Below, one piece after another: positions 7,996 to 17,489 of a stretch of 64,000 bases of DNA; position 1 is the first letter of the stretch, and every line of letters begins with the position of its first letter. The DNA lies in the NCBI GenBank assembly GCA_964462595.1, contig CAYWXM010000016.1, positions 22,168 to 86,167 on the forward strand, read 5' to 3'. A program made the translations under genes and the position numbers. The DNA is from SURF-21 sp964462595. Its GTDB lineage: Bacteria > Actinomycetota > Geothermincolia > Geothermincolales > RBG-13-55-18. Under the pieces are notes generated by a model. That model saw only the letters and a list, made by a program, of their open reading frames with translations. It did not search any database and was not told the origin of the DNA.

Positions 7996-10623
7996 TCAAT
8001 CTCCTCGTGCCTTTTCCACCAGCCGCCGCGCCAGATCAAACTCGTCCTCACGGCTCTTCAACCTGCCGTCCAGCTTCTCCGCCCTGATGGTCGCCAAGAT
8101 GATCCCGTAAGCCCTGGAGGGTTTAAGCCCCATCTCAGCCAGGTCGTGCCCGCTCACCTCGGTGTCTATATGTTTCCAGGATTTAACATAATTTTCGACC
8201 TGCTCACGGGCCTCCGGGCCTCCGAGCACATAGAGATATGCTAAGGCTTCCTCCGCAAGCGGGTCAAGGAACCCCAGCGCCACGCTGGGGGACGGGATCT
8301 CCACGTTCAATGTCCTTATTACATCCGGGACGCGGCTCAGGCATTGCAGGATTGCGCCCGTGTCATCGCGTTTGAACCTCATCTGCCGGCACCAGCTCTC
8401 AGCCTCCTGCAACGGCAGATCTTCCAGCATCGCGGACAGGGAGAGTATCCACTTTTTCAACCCCTCGTCTACCAGTTGAGCCGCCTTTTCCATGTGCCTT
8501 TCCAGCAAACGATAGCGCGCGCGCATGGCCTCGTTAACCCGGAGTTCCGGGTGCAGGGTCTGCAGCGCCCCCAGGTCCTGCAGACGCTCCAGCGCCTTGA
8601 ACGGCAGGGGGCACGGCTCGGAAAATATGTCTATCAGCTCATCCCTGACCCTGGCATTGGTGAGTTTCCCCACAATCTCCATCTCCACGGCCCGACTGGC
8701 CAGCATCTCGGTCTGGCTCTCGAGCTCGAAGCCGAAACGCTGCTCGAAGCGTACCGCTCGGAAGATGCGGGTAGGATCTTCCACGAAGCTGAGGTTATGG
8801 AGGATGCGCACGTGACGCCTCTCCAGGTCTCGCAGGCCCCCGAAAAAGTCCAGCAGCTCCCCGAAGTGTTCCCCGCTCAGGGCTATGGCCATGGCGTTGA
8901 TGGTGAAATCGCGCCTATAGAGGTCCTGCCTTATCGAGGATACCTCCACGGTCGGTAGCGCCGCCGGGCGTTCATAGAACTCGGTTCGCGCTGTGGCCAC
9001 GTCCACCCTGCGGCCGTTGGGCAGGATCACCACCGCAGTTCCGAACTTGCGGTGGCTTCTCACTCTCCCCTTGAGAGAGCGCGACAGCTGGCGGGCGAAT
9101 TCGATCCCCTCCCCCTCCACCACGATGTCCAGGTCGAGGTTGGGCACTCCCAGCAGCAGGTCCCTGACCACGCCACCTACCAGGAAAACGCTGTAACCTC
9201 CCTTCTCCGCGATCAGCGATATGTTTTTCAACAACGTCTGCATCTCTCCCGGCAACGAGTTCTGCATCATCTCCAGGATATCCGCGCGTGAGTATCCGGC
9301 AGCCCTCCCCGCAGAGATGAACCCCTGCAGGTAATCCGAGCCATGCAAGGCTCGGATGACATCCTTGCGAGTAACGATGCCGATCACCCTCCCGTGTTCG
9401 ACGACCGGCACGCGCCCTATGGCGTTGCCGCTCATCAGGGCCTGGATCTCCTGCAGTGACGCTCCCCCATCCACGGCGATGAGGTTGCGCGACATGAAGC
9501 CCTTGACCGGAGCGTGCCCCAGCCCGTGATGCCCGGCCTTGTCCAGGTCCTTGCGGGAGATTATTCCCGTCAGCATCCCCGACTCATCCACTACGGGAAA
9601 TGCGGTGTGCCCCGTACGCTCCATACGCCGTGATGCTTCCGAGATAGGGGTGTCTTCGGTGATGGTCTTGACGGGGCCGCTCATCATCTCTCCGGCGGTT
9701 ACCAGGGGGCGCACCCTTTCCTCCAGCAACTCGAACAGCTTGGACCGAGCTTTTTTCAGCGTGTAACCCTTCATGACCGCGGAGCCGGCCTTTGCGTGTC
9801 CCCCTCCCCCAAGTCCGCTCAGCACGCCGTCCACGTCCACCTTGTCGAGACGCGAGATCCCCACCACCACGACCCTTCCGTGCATTTCGGCCAGCATGAA
9901 CAGCACGTCGAGGTTCTCGAGATCCGCCAGCTTGCTTGCTATCATGGATGCACCTTCTACATACTCGTCCATCACCACTGCGGCCAATGCGATCAGCGTC
10001 CCCTTCACGCGCCTCAGTTCCAGCCCGTTCAAGAGCTTTTTCATCAACTCGTGTTGCGCCGTATTCATCGGCGGGTTGAGGAAATGAATGATCACGCCTA
10101 GGTTCGCTCCCTCCCGCATGATGTAAGACAAAGCTTCCGCATCCTCGTAGGTCGAACCGGCGAAGGTCAGCGAGCCCGTATCCTCGTGTATCCCCAGCGC
10201 GAAAAGGGTGGCCTCGAATGGGGTTATGGCTATTCCCCTGCGCCGGATGATCTTCAGCAGCACGGTTGTCGTCGAGCCCAGCAGCTCACTGTAATCCTTT
10301 ACCCCGGCCATATCGTTCCCCGAGGGCGGGTGATGGTCGTAAACAAAGACCTCGACCCCCGGCCGCTTCGGGATATCACGGAATTCGCCCAGCCGCTCGG
10401 CGATGCGATTATCTACCACGACGAGACGGGTAACGGCCTCGCTGTCCAGGGCCCGCGGCTCCATGAACTCCAGTACGTCACCGTGCAGGGTTATGAACTC
10501 GCGCACGTTGCGGTTCACCGCACCCGCAAAAACCATAACCGCTTCGGGATAGAGCTTTTTCGCCGCCACCATCGAGGCGAGGGCATCGAAATCAACGTTG
10601 ACATGCCCCAGGATCACATCCAT
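7996..10623 (-). CDS. DHH phosphoesterase - CBS pair - CCA-adding enzyme/poly(A) polymerase fusion
   Basis: 875 aa, three units in order. Residues ~1-310: DHH/DHHA1 phosphoesterase with HVNVDFDALAS, VVVDNR, YDHHPPSGND and GGGGHAKAGSA. Residues ~315-430: two CBS repeats ending GRVPVVEHGRVIGIVTRKDV. Residues ~460-870: class II tRNA nucleotidyltransferase with VFLVGGVVRDLLLG, the catalytic DLDIVVEG and RRDFTINAMA. Related fusions occur in Aquifex, cyanobacteria and deltaproteobacteria, where the head acts as a CCA- or A-adding enzyme. Whether this one adds CCA, only A, or a poly(A) tail cannot be told from sequence. The CBS pair suggests adenine-nucleotide sensing (inference). Confidence 0.92.
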   Translation of the reverse strand: MDVILGHVNVDFDALASMVAAKKLYPEAVMVFAGAVNRNVREFITLHGDVLEFMEPRALDSEAVTRLVVVDNRIAERLGEFRDIPKRPGVEVFVYDHHPPSGNDMAGVKDYSELLGSTTTVLLKIIRRRGIAITPFEATLFALGIHEDTGSLTFAGSTYEDAEALSYIMREGANLGVIIHFLNPPMNTAQHELMKKLLNGLELRRVKGTLIALAAVVMDEYVEGASMIASKLADLENLDVLFMLAEMHGRVVVVGISRLDKVDVDGVLSGLGGGGHAKAGSAVMKGYTLKKARSKLFELLEERVRPLVTAGEMMSGPVKTITEDTPISEASRRMERTGHTAFPVVDESGMLTGIISRKDLDKAGHHGLGHAPVKGFMSRNLIAVDGGASLQEIQALMSGNAIGRVPVVEHGRVIGIVTRKDVIRALHGSDYLQGFISAGRAAGYSRADILEMMQNSLPGEMQTLLKNISLIAEKGGYSVFLVGGVVRDLLLGVPNLDLDIVVEGEGIEFARQLSRSLKGRVRSHRKFGTAVVILPNGRRVDVATARTEFYERPAALPTVEVSSIRQDLYRRDFTINAMAIALSGEHFGELLDFFGGLRDLERRHVRILHNLSFVEDPTRIFRAVRFEQRFGFELESQTEMLASRAVEMEIVGKLTNARVRDELIDIFSEPCPLPFKALERLQDLGALQTLHPELRVNEAMRARYRLLERHMEKAAQLVDEGLKKWILSLSAMLEDLPLQEAESWCRQMRFKRDDTGAILQCLSRVPDVIRTLNVEIPSPSVALGFLDPLAEEALAYLYVLGGPEAREQVENYVKSWKHIDTEVSGHDLAEMGLKPSRAYGIILATIRAEKLDGRLKSREDEFDLARRLVEKARGD

Positions 10624-10648
10624 GTAAGCCGATTCCCATCATCCATTC

Positions 10649-11611
10649 TCAGCCTACCTGCAGTCCGATATCCCCCAGGGCTGATTCCATGATATCTATG
10701 TAGGCCAGTCCCTCTTCGGACTGTATTTCTCCGTCCTCGTCGCGCGGTTGAGAAACCAGTCGATCGGCCGCTCTCCTCAACTCCTCCGCGCCCGTGAAAA
10801 CGTCGTAGAGAAGGTCCACCCTCTGCAGTAGATCCCCCCCTCCCAGGCCCGCCAGATGCAGGGCCTCTTCCAGAACCTGCAGGGCTTCGAAAGCGGCCGC
10901 CGGGATTTCCCCGTCCTCTCTCAACTGGCGCACCGTCCCCCACAGCAGCTGGAAGCGCATCTTGACCTCCGGGTTGGCGGCGTTCAGGAGGTGGAGTTCG
11001 AAGAGATCTCGCGCGAAACTGGTAGCCATGGTCGCGAACCTGTCCGCCTGCTCTATCTCCTTTTCGATGTCTTCTTCTTCCAGGGATCCGATCTCCTGGA
11101 AACCCGCCTGGCTCTTGCGCATGTCCTCCAGGTCCTTCTCCAGGTGCTTGATTATCTCCAGCGGTTCAGCCCCCCAGACCCTCGTGCCCCAACTCGCAAG
11201 CAGGCGCCGCGCGCTGTTTATCATCTCCAGGCCGATCACCTTGTCGAGGTCGTCATCGGAGATCACCAGATCCTTCAGGTCTTCCCGGTGCTGGATAATC
11301 TTCCTTGTCTCGTGACTCCTGATCATGAACGGGCTGAATGGTTTCTCCAGAAAGGCCTTTTCCTCTCCCAGCACCTCCTCCAGCACTTCCCTGGTGCTCC
11401 AGAATGACCCCATCGCCGTTTCCAGGGCCTCCCCCACTTTGCCTCGAGCCAGCGACTCCCGCACCTTCCCCCATTCCTTTTCCCACCTGTCTTCCCCTGC
11501 GGCGGTCATGGCCTGTATCTTATTCCTCACCCTGTCCTTTACTCCGACGGGCACTCGCGCCTGCTTGAGGAGATCTCCCAGCCACCCATCGCCAAAGAAG
11601 AGGTCGTCCAT
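10649..11611 (-). CDS. Hypothetical protein, helical and acidic
   Basis: 320 aa with no domain I recognise. It is rich in Glu, Leu and Arg, apparently almost all helical, with charged stretches such as EEEDIEKEIEQADRFATMATSFARD that could form a coiled coil. No signal peptide or membrane segment is visible. A GGCGGGAG ribosome binding site lies 4 nt before the ATG. The downstream DHH-CBS-CCA gene starts 25 nt after its stop, so the two may share a transcript. The gene looks real from its ribosome binding site and codon pattern; no function is assigned. Confidence 0.75.
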   Translation of the reverse strand: MDDLFFGDGWLGDLLKQARVPVGVKDRVRNKIQAMTAAGEDRWEKEWGKVRESLARGKVGEALETAMGSFWSTREVLEEVLGEEKAFLEKPFSPFMIRSHETRKIIQHREDLKDLVISDDDLDKVIGLEMINSARRLLASWGTRVWGAEPLEIIKHLEKDLEDMRKSQAGFQEIGSLEEEDIEKEIEQADRFATMATSFARDLFELHLLNAANPEVKMRFQLLWGTVRQLREDGEIPAAAFEALQVLEEALHLAGLGGGDLLQRVDLLYDVFTGAEELRRAADRLVSQPRDEDGEIQSEEGLAYIDIMESALGDIGLQVG

Positions 11612-11836
11612 GTGTCTCCCGCCTTTCTACCCGGCCCTTAAGGCTATTCTATCATTCGCTCAATTATCTTTGTTGGCCTTCCCTACCCCGGTTATCCTGC
11701 ACTCGAGGACGCCCTATCCTTCTCTCCGCCGCACAGGTTTCGTGACCTTTACGTGATGCGAACGGCGGAGCATCGACCCCTGAAACGGCAATCGCCCCCG
11801 CTATCAAGAGACCGGAATGGGTTTTCCGTACACAGG

Positions 11837-11864
11837 AAAGGGGCCGCTCCGGGGCGGCCCCTTT
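11837..11864. terminator. Strong intrinsic terminator after the SPASM radical SAM gene
   Basis: An 11-bp perfect hairpin: AAAGGGGCCGC at 11837-11847 pairs with GCGGCCCCTTT at 11854-11864 across a 6-nt loop, with short T/A runs on both sides. It lies 19 nt past the stop of the minus-strand gene that ends at 11883. Being symmetrical it could act in both directions. Confidence 0.85.
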
Positions 11865-11882
11865 TGCTGTCTGACTGGGGTA

Positions 11883-13235
11883 TCAGGCAATACCCCTGCT
11901 TCTCAGCTGGACTGCCGTCTCCTGGTAGTTCTCCTCCCAAACGGGATCAGCCAGGCGGCCGTATTCCTCCGCGTAGAGGTCCAGGTCGGGAGCCAGCTCG
12001 CTTATGATCCCCTCCGCTTCCGGGTGGGTGGGTCTTGCTCCGCACTGCGTAACGCATTCACGCAACACGTACGGGTGGTCGATAATCATGCAGGGTCGCA
12101 GCAGGTTTGGATGGTAAGGCACGCGTTCCCGTATGGAACGGAAGAAATCCGATCCCAGCGCTTCGCTGAGCGATTTTTCCTTGATATTGTCCACCGCGAA
12201 GTGGGCGAACACGCATGGCTCCACGTCGCCGTTCTGGTTAATATGCAGGTAGAGCCGCCCACCGGCCATGCATCCTCCCACCAGGGGCCCGTCGCACCAG
12301 AAATCGGCGATCAGGGCTTTCTTTTCCCTGCGCATACGGGAAACACGCTCCCAGCGCTGGATGCGCTGCTCCGGAGTGGTCATCAGATCCAGTGAGGGTC
12401 GCGTGCCTATGGGCATGTACTGGAAGTACCAGCCCAGGAAGCACCCCTTATCCTGCATGTAGTAATCGACGAATTCCTCGCTGGTCAGGATGTCCGAGTT
12501 TGAATGGGTCACGGTCGCCGAGAAGCCGTAAAGGGCTTTTGCCTCCTTGAGATTGTCCATGGCCTGCATGATCTTGTCGTATACGCCCTCTCCTCTCCTC
12601 GCTTCCGTCTCCTCCCGGTATCCCTCCACCGAGATACAGGGGATGATATTCCCGGCTTCGGCTATCTCCTGCGCCTTATCGCGATCGATCAGGGTGCCGT
12701 TGGTATACACCTGGAAGGTCATGTCGCTGTGCTTCCTGCATAGATCGAGAAGCGGCTTGTAGTAGAAGGGCTCGCCTCCGGAGATGACGATATAATAGAC
12801 CCCCATCTCCTTGGCCTCATTCAGCACGCGGTCCATGACCTCCACCGGGAGATCGTCCTGTTTCGAGTACATACCAGCGTAGCACCCCACGCACCTGAGA
12901 TTGCAGCGCATGGTAGGGCTGATGACCATGAGCAGTGGCGAGCTGTAACCATGCTCTTTCTCGTAGGCCTCCCGGACCCTCGACTTGTAGAAAAGCGCAT
13001 CGGTGAGGAAGTTGATCGCCCCGCGCCTGACATTCTTGTGCAAGTCGGGCAATCTCCTCTTGATCTGCAGGATAAGGGTCCTCACGAATTCCTGCCCGTC
13101 CGGCCACTTGATCCCGCTGACGAACTTCTCCGCAAAGCCGAGCAACTTGTCATCGGGAATATTGGGAAGAACGAAGATTAAGCCGTTGATGGTCTTTTTG
13201 ATGGCATAATCCCTCATCACTGAAACGTCCGGCAT
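11883..13235 (-). CDS. Radical SAM / SPASM-type protein
   Basis: 450 aa. The radical SAM cluster motif is MRCNLRCVGCYAG (CxxxCxxC, residues ~110-120), followed by VISGGEPFYYKPLL, the SAM-binding GGEP loop. The C-terminal third has extra cysteines (WCDGPLVGGC, EPCVFAHF, RPCMI, RECVTQC) spaced like the auxiliary-cluster SPASM/twitch region. An N-terminal extension of ~95 residues precedes the core. A very strong AAAGGAGGTG ribosome binding site lies before the ATG, and a strong terminator follows, so it is probably a single-gene unit. SPASM proteins often modify peptides, but no small precursor gene is evident nearby, so the substrate is open. Confidence 0.85.
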   Translation of the reverse strand: MPDVSVMRDYAIKKTINGLIFVLPNIPDDKLLGFAEKFVSGIKWPDGQEFVRTLILQIKRRLPDLHKNVRRGAINFLTDALFYKSRVREAYEKEHGYSSPLLMVISPTMRCNLRCVGCYAGMYSKQDDLPVEVMDRVLNEAKEMGVYYIVISGGEPFYYKPLLDLCRKHSDMTFQVYTNGTLIDRDKAQEIAEAGNIIPCISVEGYREETEARRGEGVYDKIMQAMDNLKEAKALYGFSATVTHSNSDILTSEEFVDYYMQDKGCFLGWYFQYMPIGTRPSLDLMTTPEQRIQRWERVSRMRREKKALIADFWCDGPLVGGCMAGGRLYLHINQNGDVEPCVFAHFAVDNIKEKSLSEALGSDFFRSIRERVPYHPNLLRPCMIIDHPYVLRECVTQCGARPTHPEAEGIISELAPDLDLYAEEYGRLADPVWEENYQETAVQLRSRGIA

Positions 13236-13422
13236 CTATTTCACCTCCTTTCCTGAAACTCTCTGCCTGTCAAGGATATAAAGCACCACAAGCCACAAGC
13301 CAGATCGTGCACGACACTAACCCGATAATTATGTTCGTATACCCTTTTCTCCATATTTAATAACAGTTCTATCATATCCCGGTTATCCTGTCTTTCAAGC
13401 CCTGATCCTCCACCAAGCCCTT

Positions 13423-14400
13423 TCAGCCGCTTTTCGCGCCCGCCGCACCTCCGGCAGCCTTTGTTGTGGCCTTCGCATATCTTCCCGCCCGTGGATGCGC
13501 CTCCAAATATGCCTCTCTTAGCCTTGCCTTGCTGACGTGCGTATATATCTGGGTCGTGCTTATGCTGGCATGGCCCAGCAGTTCCTGTATGAACCTGAGG
13601 TCGGCTCCGTTTTCAAGCAGGTGCGTTGCATAGCCGTGGCGCAGCGTATGCGGGGTCATCTTGTCCTTGAGGCCCACCCGCCCGGCGTACTTCTTTACCA
13701 GCTCCCATACGCCCTGGCGCGTAAGGCGGCCCCCACGCTGGTTGAGGAATATAGCCCTCTGGCTCGCCTTTTGAACCAGCTTCGGCCTTCCGTTCATCAG
13801 GTAATCGCTCATGGCGGCGGCGGCGGCTTCTCCTATCGGGACCACGCGCTCCCGAGCTCCTTTCCCCATCACGCGCAACTCCCTCTCCTGCAGATCCATA
13901 TCCTCCAGGTCCAAACCGGTGAGCTCGGAAATGCGTACCCCCGTCCCGTAAAGCGTCTCCAGGATGGCCTTGTCACGCAGGCCGGGTGGATCCTCGATGA
14001 TCTTCTGTTCGAGCAGTTTTTTCGCTTCCTCCTGGCTCAGGACCCTGGGAAGTGCCTGGGTATGGTGCGGCGTTCTCAGGTCGGCGGCGGGCAATGCTCC
14101 GAACCCGCCTTCCTCGAGCAGGAAACGTTGAAAACCCCTCAAAGCCGCAATCCCACGGGCAAGGGAGCGCGGTGACAAGCCGCTTTTTCTCATCTCTTCC
14201 ACGAAGATAGTGATCTCGCGGCGATCCACAGCCTCCGGCGTCAACTTGCCGCGCCCGGAGATGAAATCTACCCAGCGGCGCAGGTCCCTGCCGTATGCCT
14301 CCACGGTGCGTTCGGAGAGCCCTTTTTCCACCTTGATGTAGACCAGGTACTCGTCCAACAGGTGCGTCCATATGCTTTTCGCGGAGCTTTCCTCTTCCAC
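13423..14400 (-). CDS. xerD: Tyrosine recombinase XerD/XerC
   Basis: 325 aa. The N-terminal SAM-like DNA-binding domain (LLDEYLVYIKVEKGLSERT) is followed by the catalytic domain. The tyrosine-recombinase residues are all visible: Arg in GTGVRISEL, Lys in MGKGARERVVP, His-Arg in TPHTLRHGYATHLL, His in LLGHASIS and the nucleophile Tyr in TTQIYTH. Such enzymes resolve chromosome dimers at dif. No phage or integron features surround it, and it lies among housekeeping genes, so a Xer role is much likelier than a mobile integrase. Start is a GTG with a GGGAGG site. XerC versus XerD cannot be settled here. Confidence 0.88.
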   Translation of the reverse strand: MEEESSAKSIWTHLLDEYLVYIKVEKGLSERTVEAYGRDLRRWVDFISGRGKLTPEAVDRREITIFVEEMRKSGLSPRSLARGIAALRGFQRFLLEEGGFGALPAADLRTPHHTQALPRVLSQEEAKKLLEQKIIEDPPGLRDKAILETLYGTGVRISELTGLDLEDMDLQERELRVMGKGARERVVPIGEAAAAAMSDYLMNGRPKLVQKASQRAIFLNQRGGRLTRQGVWELVKKYAGRVGLKDKMTPHTLRHGYATHLLENGADLRFIQELLGHASISTTQIYTHVSKARLREAYLEAHPRAGRYAKATTKAAGGAAGAKSG

Positions 14401-14438
14401 GATATGCCTCCCTGGCGCCTACGATGGCCCCTCCCGTA

Positions 14439-15587
14439 TCAGCTCCCGAAGAAATGTCCGCTGTCCAGGTCTATGGGAAGTACGTATTCCAGAGGCTCAT
14501 ATTCCAGCCCGTGCGCCTCGGCGACGGGACGTGAGGTGACCCTTCCTTCGGCGGTATTCACCCCTCTAGCCAGGCTGGCATTGCGCCTTATCGATTCCTT
14601 CAGGCCGTACTCGGCTATCTCCATGGCATACGGAAGGGTCACGTTGGTAAGAGCGTAAGTCGATGTCCTCGGCACCGCGCCGGGCATGTTCCCGACACAG
14701 TAATGGAGGACGTCATGTTCCACGTACACGGGATCGGAATGAGTCGTCATCCGCGAGGTAGTGATGCACCCGCCCTGGTCGACCGAGATGTCAGCCACCA
14801 CGGAGCCTGAGCGCATATCTCGTATCGTATCTTCGTCTATGAGTACCGGTGTCAGAGCGCCGGTCAGCAGAACCGCCCCTATCACCAGGTCCGCCTCCCT
14901 CGCCATCTCTTGCACGTTCATCTTGTTGGAAACCAGCGTCGTCACTCGCCCGTGCAGGATATGTTCAAGATAGCGCAGCCTTTCGAGGTTCTTGTCCATG
15001 ACCACGACGTGTGCTTCCATGCCGGTGGCTAGGATGGCGGAGTGCGCGCCCACTATCCCGGCTCCCAGGATGACCACGTTCGCCGGGGAGACGCCGGTAG
15101 CGCCACCCAGAAGCAGACCGCGCCCCCCGTTCATCTTCTCGAGATAATGCGCGCCCACCTGGGGTGCCATACGTCCTGCCACCTCGCTCATGGGCGCCAG
15201 CAGGGGCAGGCTTCCGTCCGGACGCTCCACCGTCTCATACGCCATTGCTACAACCCTGCGCTTTACGAGTTCCAGGGTGAGTTCCCTGTGAGCTGCCAGA
15301 TGGAGGAAGGTAAAGATTATCTGACCCTCCCTGAGCAGTACGAATTCCGATTCCTGCGGTTCCTTCACCTTGAGGACCAGATCCGCCTCGCCATATATAT
15401 CCTGCGGGCTCTGCACTATCAGGGCGCCGGCTGCCTCGAAATCGGAATCGGAGATGCTCGAACCTGAGCCGGCGCCGGCTTCTATCAACACCCTGTGCCC
15501 TTCGGCCACCATCTCGTGAGCGCCCTGGGGTGTGATCGCCACGCGGTATTCCTGGTCCAGTATCTCCCTGGGAACGCCTACAATCAT
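14439..15587 (-). CDS. ald: Alanine dehydrogenase
   Basis: 382 aa; NAD-dependent interconversion of L-alanine and pyruvate plus ammonia. It begins MIVGVPREILDQEYRVA with the typical VGVPKE-like start and the substrate Arg. KVKEPQESE carries the conserved Lys, FTFLHLAAH the active-site His, and VVILGAGIVGAHSA the Rossmann loop. The end motif AEAHGLEYEPL also fits. A GGGAGG ribosome binding site precedes the ATG. It is flanked by xerD and a NUDIX gene on the same strand. The enzyme may feed amino acid nitrogen or carbon into central metabolism; direction cannot be inferred. Confidence 0.94.
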   Translation of the reverse strand: MIVGVPREILDQEYRVAITPQGAHEMVAEGHRVLIEAGAGSGSSISDSDFEAAGALIVQSPQDIYGEADLVLKVKEPQESEFVLLREGQIIFTFLHLAAHRELTLELVKRRVVAMAYETVERPDGSLPLLAPMSEVAGRMAPQVGAHYLEKMNGGRGLLLGGATGVSPANVVILGAGIVGAHSAILATGMEAHVVVMDKNLERLRYLEHILHGRVTTLVSNKMNVQEMAREADLVIGAVLLTGALTPVLIDEDTIRDMRSGSVVADISVDQGGCITTSRMTTHSDPVYVEHDVLHYCVGNMPGAVPRTSTYALTNVTLPYAMEIAEYGLKESIRRNASLARGVNTAEGRVTSRPVAEAHGLEYEPLEYVLPIDLDSGHFFGS

Positions 15588-15709
15588 CTTTCCTCCCGTC
15601 CATACCAGCAGGACAACCGTTTCGCGTCAAGCGCGCGTGAAACGGCGGTGCCCCGATGCCGCCGCGTATCCGTCAGCCCCGGTCTTTTCTCCCCGCAAAC
15701 CGCACCTTC

Positions 15710-16264
15710 CTACCCGGGGCCGTACCTGCCCTGCCGATAGAGCGCGCACAGGGCCAAACCCGCTATCGTCTTTGAGTCTACTATCTCACCCCGCTCGATC
15801 ATGGATAGCGCCTCTTCCAGCGGCGCATGCATTATCTCCAGGAACTCATCCTCTTCGGGAGCGGCTTCTCCCTGCTCCAGGTCGCGTGCCAGATAAAGGT
15901 GCAGGGTCTCGTCGCTGAACCCCGGCGAGGTATAAAACGAGGCCAGCCTGGTCCACGTGCCGGCGGCATACCCTATTTCTTCCATCAGCTCCCGTTTCGC
16001 GCATTGCAGCGGGTCTTCCCCCTGCGCCAGTTTTCCCGCGGGGATCTCCACCAGGTCCTTCCCCGGCGCATGCCGGTATTGCCGTACCAGGAAGACCCCG
16101 CCATCTTCATCTATGGCGACCATCCCGACAGCGCCGTGGTGCAACACCACTTCCCTTTCCGCCTCCCTGCCGTTCGGCAGCCTGACCCTGTCGACGTAAA
16201 GGCTTACCACCTTGCCCTCGAAGACAGTCTTGCGCTTGAGGATCTCGTGTTTCTCGCCGCTCAT
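15710..16264 (-). CDS. NUDIX hydrolase, ADP-ribose pyrophosphatase type
   Basis: 184 aa. The Nudix box reads GEDPLQCAKRELMEEIGYAAG, with the REL.EE.GY catalytic helix; upstream is HGAVGMVAIDEDGGVFLVRQYRHAPGKDLVEIPAGKL, typical of the NudF/ADP-ribose group. It probably cleaves ADP-ribose to AMP and ribose 5-phosphate. The ATG overlaps the stop of the M20 peptidase gene by 4 nt (ATGA), indicating translational coupling. Confidence 0.88.
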   Translation of the reverse strand: MSGEKHEILKRKTVFEGKVVSLYVDRVRLPNGREAEREVVLHHGAVGMVAIDEDGGVFLVRQYRHAPGKDLVEIPAGKLAQGEDPLQCAKRELMEEIGYAAGTWTRLASFYTSPGFSDETLHLYLARDLEQGEAAPEEDEFLEIMHAPLEEALSMIERGEIVDSKTIAGLALCALYRQGRYGPG

Positions 16265-17388
16265 GTCGCGTTCCTCAACCTTCCGGCGGCGGCGGCTATC
16301 TCAGAGCAAAAACGGGACAGCCTGCCGAGCTCCTGTACCTCGATGAACTCGCGTGTGGTATGGGATTCCCTGGCGCCCATTCCCAGCACCAGAGACCTGA
16401 TGCTCTGTTGGTTGAGAACGTTGGCATCGCTTCCCCCGCCTGAATTCACGACGTCCACTTTCATGCCCATTGCCTTTCCAGCCTCTTTCGCCAGCAGGAC
16501 CAGCGGATCCCCGTGGCTTATATTGAAACCCTCGTACGCGCGCTCCACGTCGACCTCCACACCCACGCCGACCGACACCTCGGCCTCCGTGGCCGCCCGT
16601 ATCATCGACTTCCTCTGCTTTTCGAGTTTTTCGATGTCAAGTGACCTCGCCTCTCCTTCCGCGACTACGCTATCGGGGACTATGTTCGCGGCGCGCCCCC
16701 CGCCGATCAATCCGATATTGGACGTCGTCTCGCTGTCTATGCGACCCAGGCGCATCAGGCTGATGGCCCACGCCGCACCGTAGATGGCGTTGGTGCCCTT
16801 CTCGGGTTCAACGCCGGCATGGGCGGCCTTTCCCTTGAACACGAAGTGCAGGTTATCCTGGAAAGGCGATGAGCTGACCACCTCTCCGACCCTTCCGGCA
16901 CCATCGAGAACGAAAGCATGGCGTGACTCTATCCTCTCCCATTCCAGGTGTTTCGCACCCAGCAACTGTCGTTCCTCCGCCACGGTGAATATGAGTTCGA
17001 GCGGACCGTGGCGTAGTGAGCCCTCGGACGAAAGACGCATGATCTCCAGGGCGACGGCCACCCCGGCCTTGCAATCGGCTCCCAGGATAGTCTCGCCGCT
17101 AGAAACGACCCTCTCCCCCCTGATCACAGGCTCGACCCCGTTACCGGGGCTCACCGTGTCCAGGTGTGCGGAGAAGATAATGGGTGGGGCATCGACGCCC
17201 GCAGCCGGTATCTTTATGTAGACGTTGCCGGCCTCTCCGCCCACGGCCTTTCCCGCGTCGTCTATATAGGGTTCTATACCGCAGCCCCGCGCCAGTTCGC
17301 ACACGAAATCGACGGCCGCGGCTTCGTGGTAAGTCTCACTGTCTATCCTCACGAGTTGCATGAAGGTATCGAGTACTCTGTCCTGCAT
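16261..17388 (-). CDS. M20 family metallopeptidase (PepT/YqjE-like)
   Basis: 375 aa zinc aminopeptidase or deacylase. Metal ligands are seen in FSAHLDTVSPG (His, Asp), GADCKAGVAVALE (Asp), FTVAEERQLLGAK (catalytic Glu and Glu ligand) and near the C-terminus MGARESHTTREF (His). The dimerisation domain is inserted at about 185-300. The arrangement matches tripeptidase T-like M20 enzymes such as YqjE, so a tri- or dipeptidase is the best guess. An AGGAG site lies 8 nt before the ATG, and it is coupled to the downstream NUDIX gene. Confidence 0.85.
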   Translation of the reverse strand: MQDRVLDTFMQLVRIDSETYHEAAAVDFVCELARGCGIEPYIDDAGKAVGGEAGNVYIKIPAAGVDAPPIIFSAHLDTVSPGNGVEPVIRGERVVSSGETILGADCKAGVAVALEIMRLSSEGSLRHGPLELIFTVAEERQLLGAKHLEWERIESRHAFVLDGAGRVGEVVSSSPFQDNLHFVFKGKAAHAGVEPEKGTNAIYGAAWAISLMRLGRIDSETTSNIGLIGGGRAANIVPDSVVAEGEARSLDIEKLEKQRKSMIRAATEAEVSVGVGVEVDVERAYEGFNISHGDPLVLLAKEAGKAMGMKVDVVNSGGGSDANVLNQQSIRSLVLGMGARESHTTREFIEVQELGRLSRFCSEIAAAAGRLRNAT

Positions 17389-17489
17389 CGCCCAAGCTCC
17401 TGTTCTATCCGATCACTCGATCATCGCCGCGCATGACGCCATGCTCCCTTGCTCGCCTTTCCCGACCTTTCCCAGGCCTTCGCCGCAGA

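Noticed and set aside
13423..14400. Tyrosine recombinase as a sign of an integrated element
   Set aside because: No att repeats, tRNA target or phage genes surround it; it lies between housekeeping genes and is a XerC/D-like protein.
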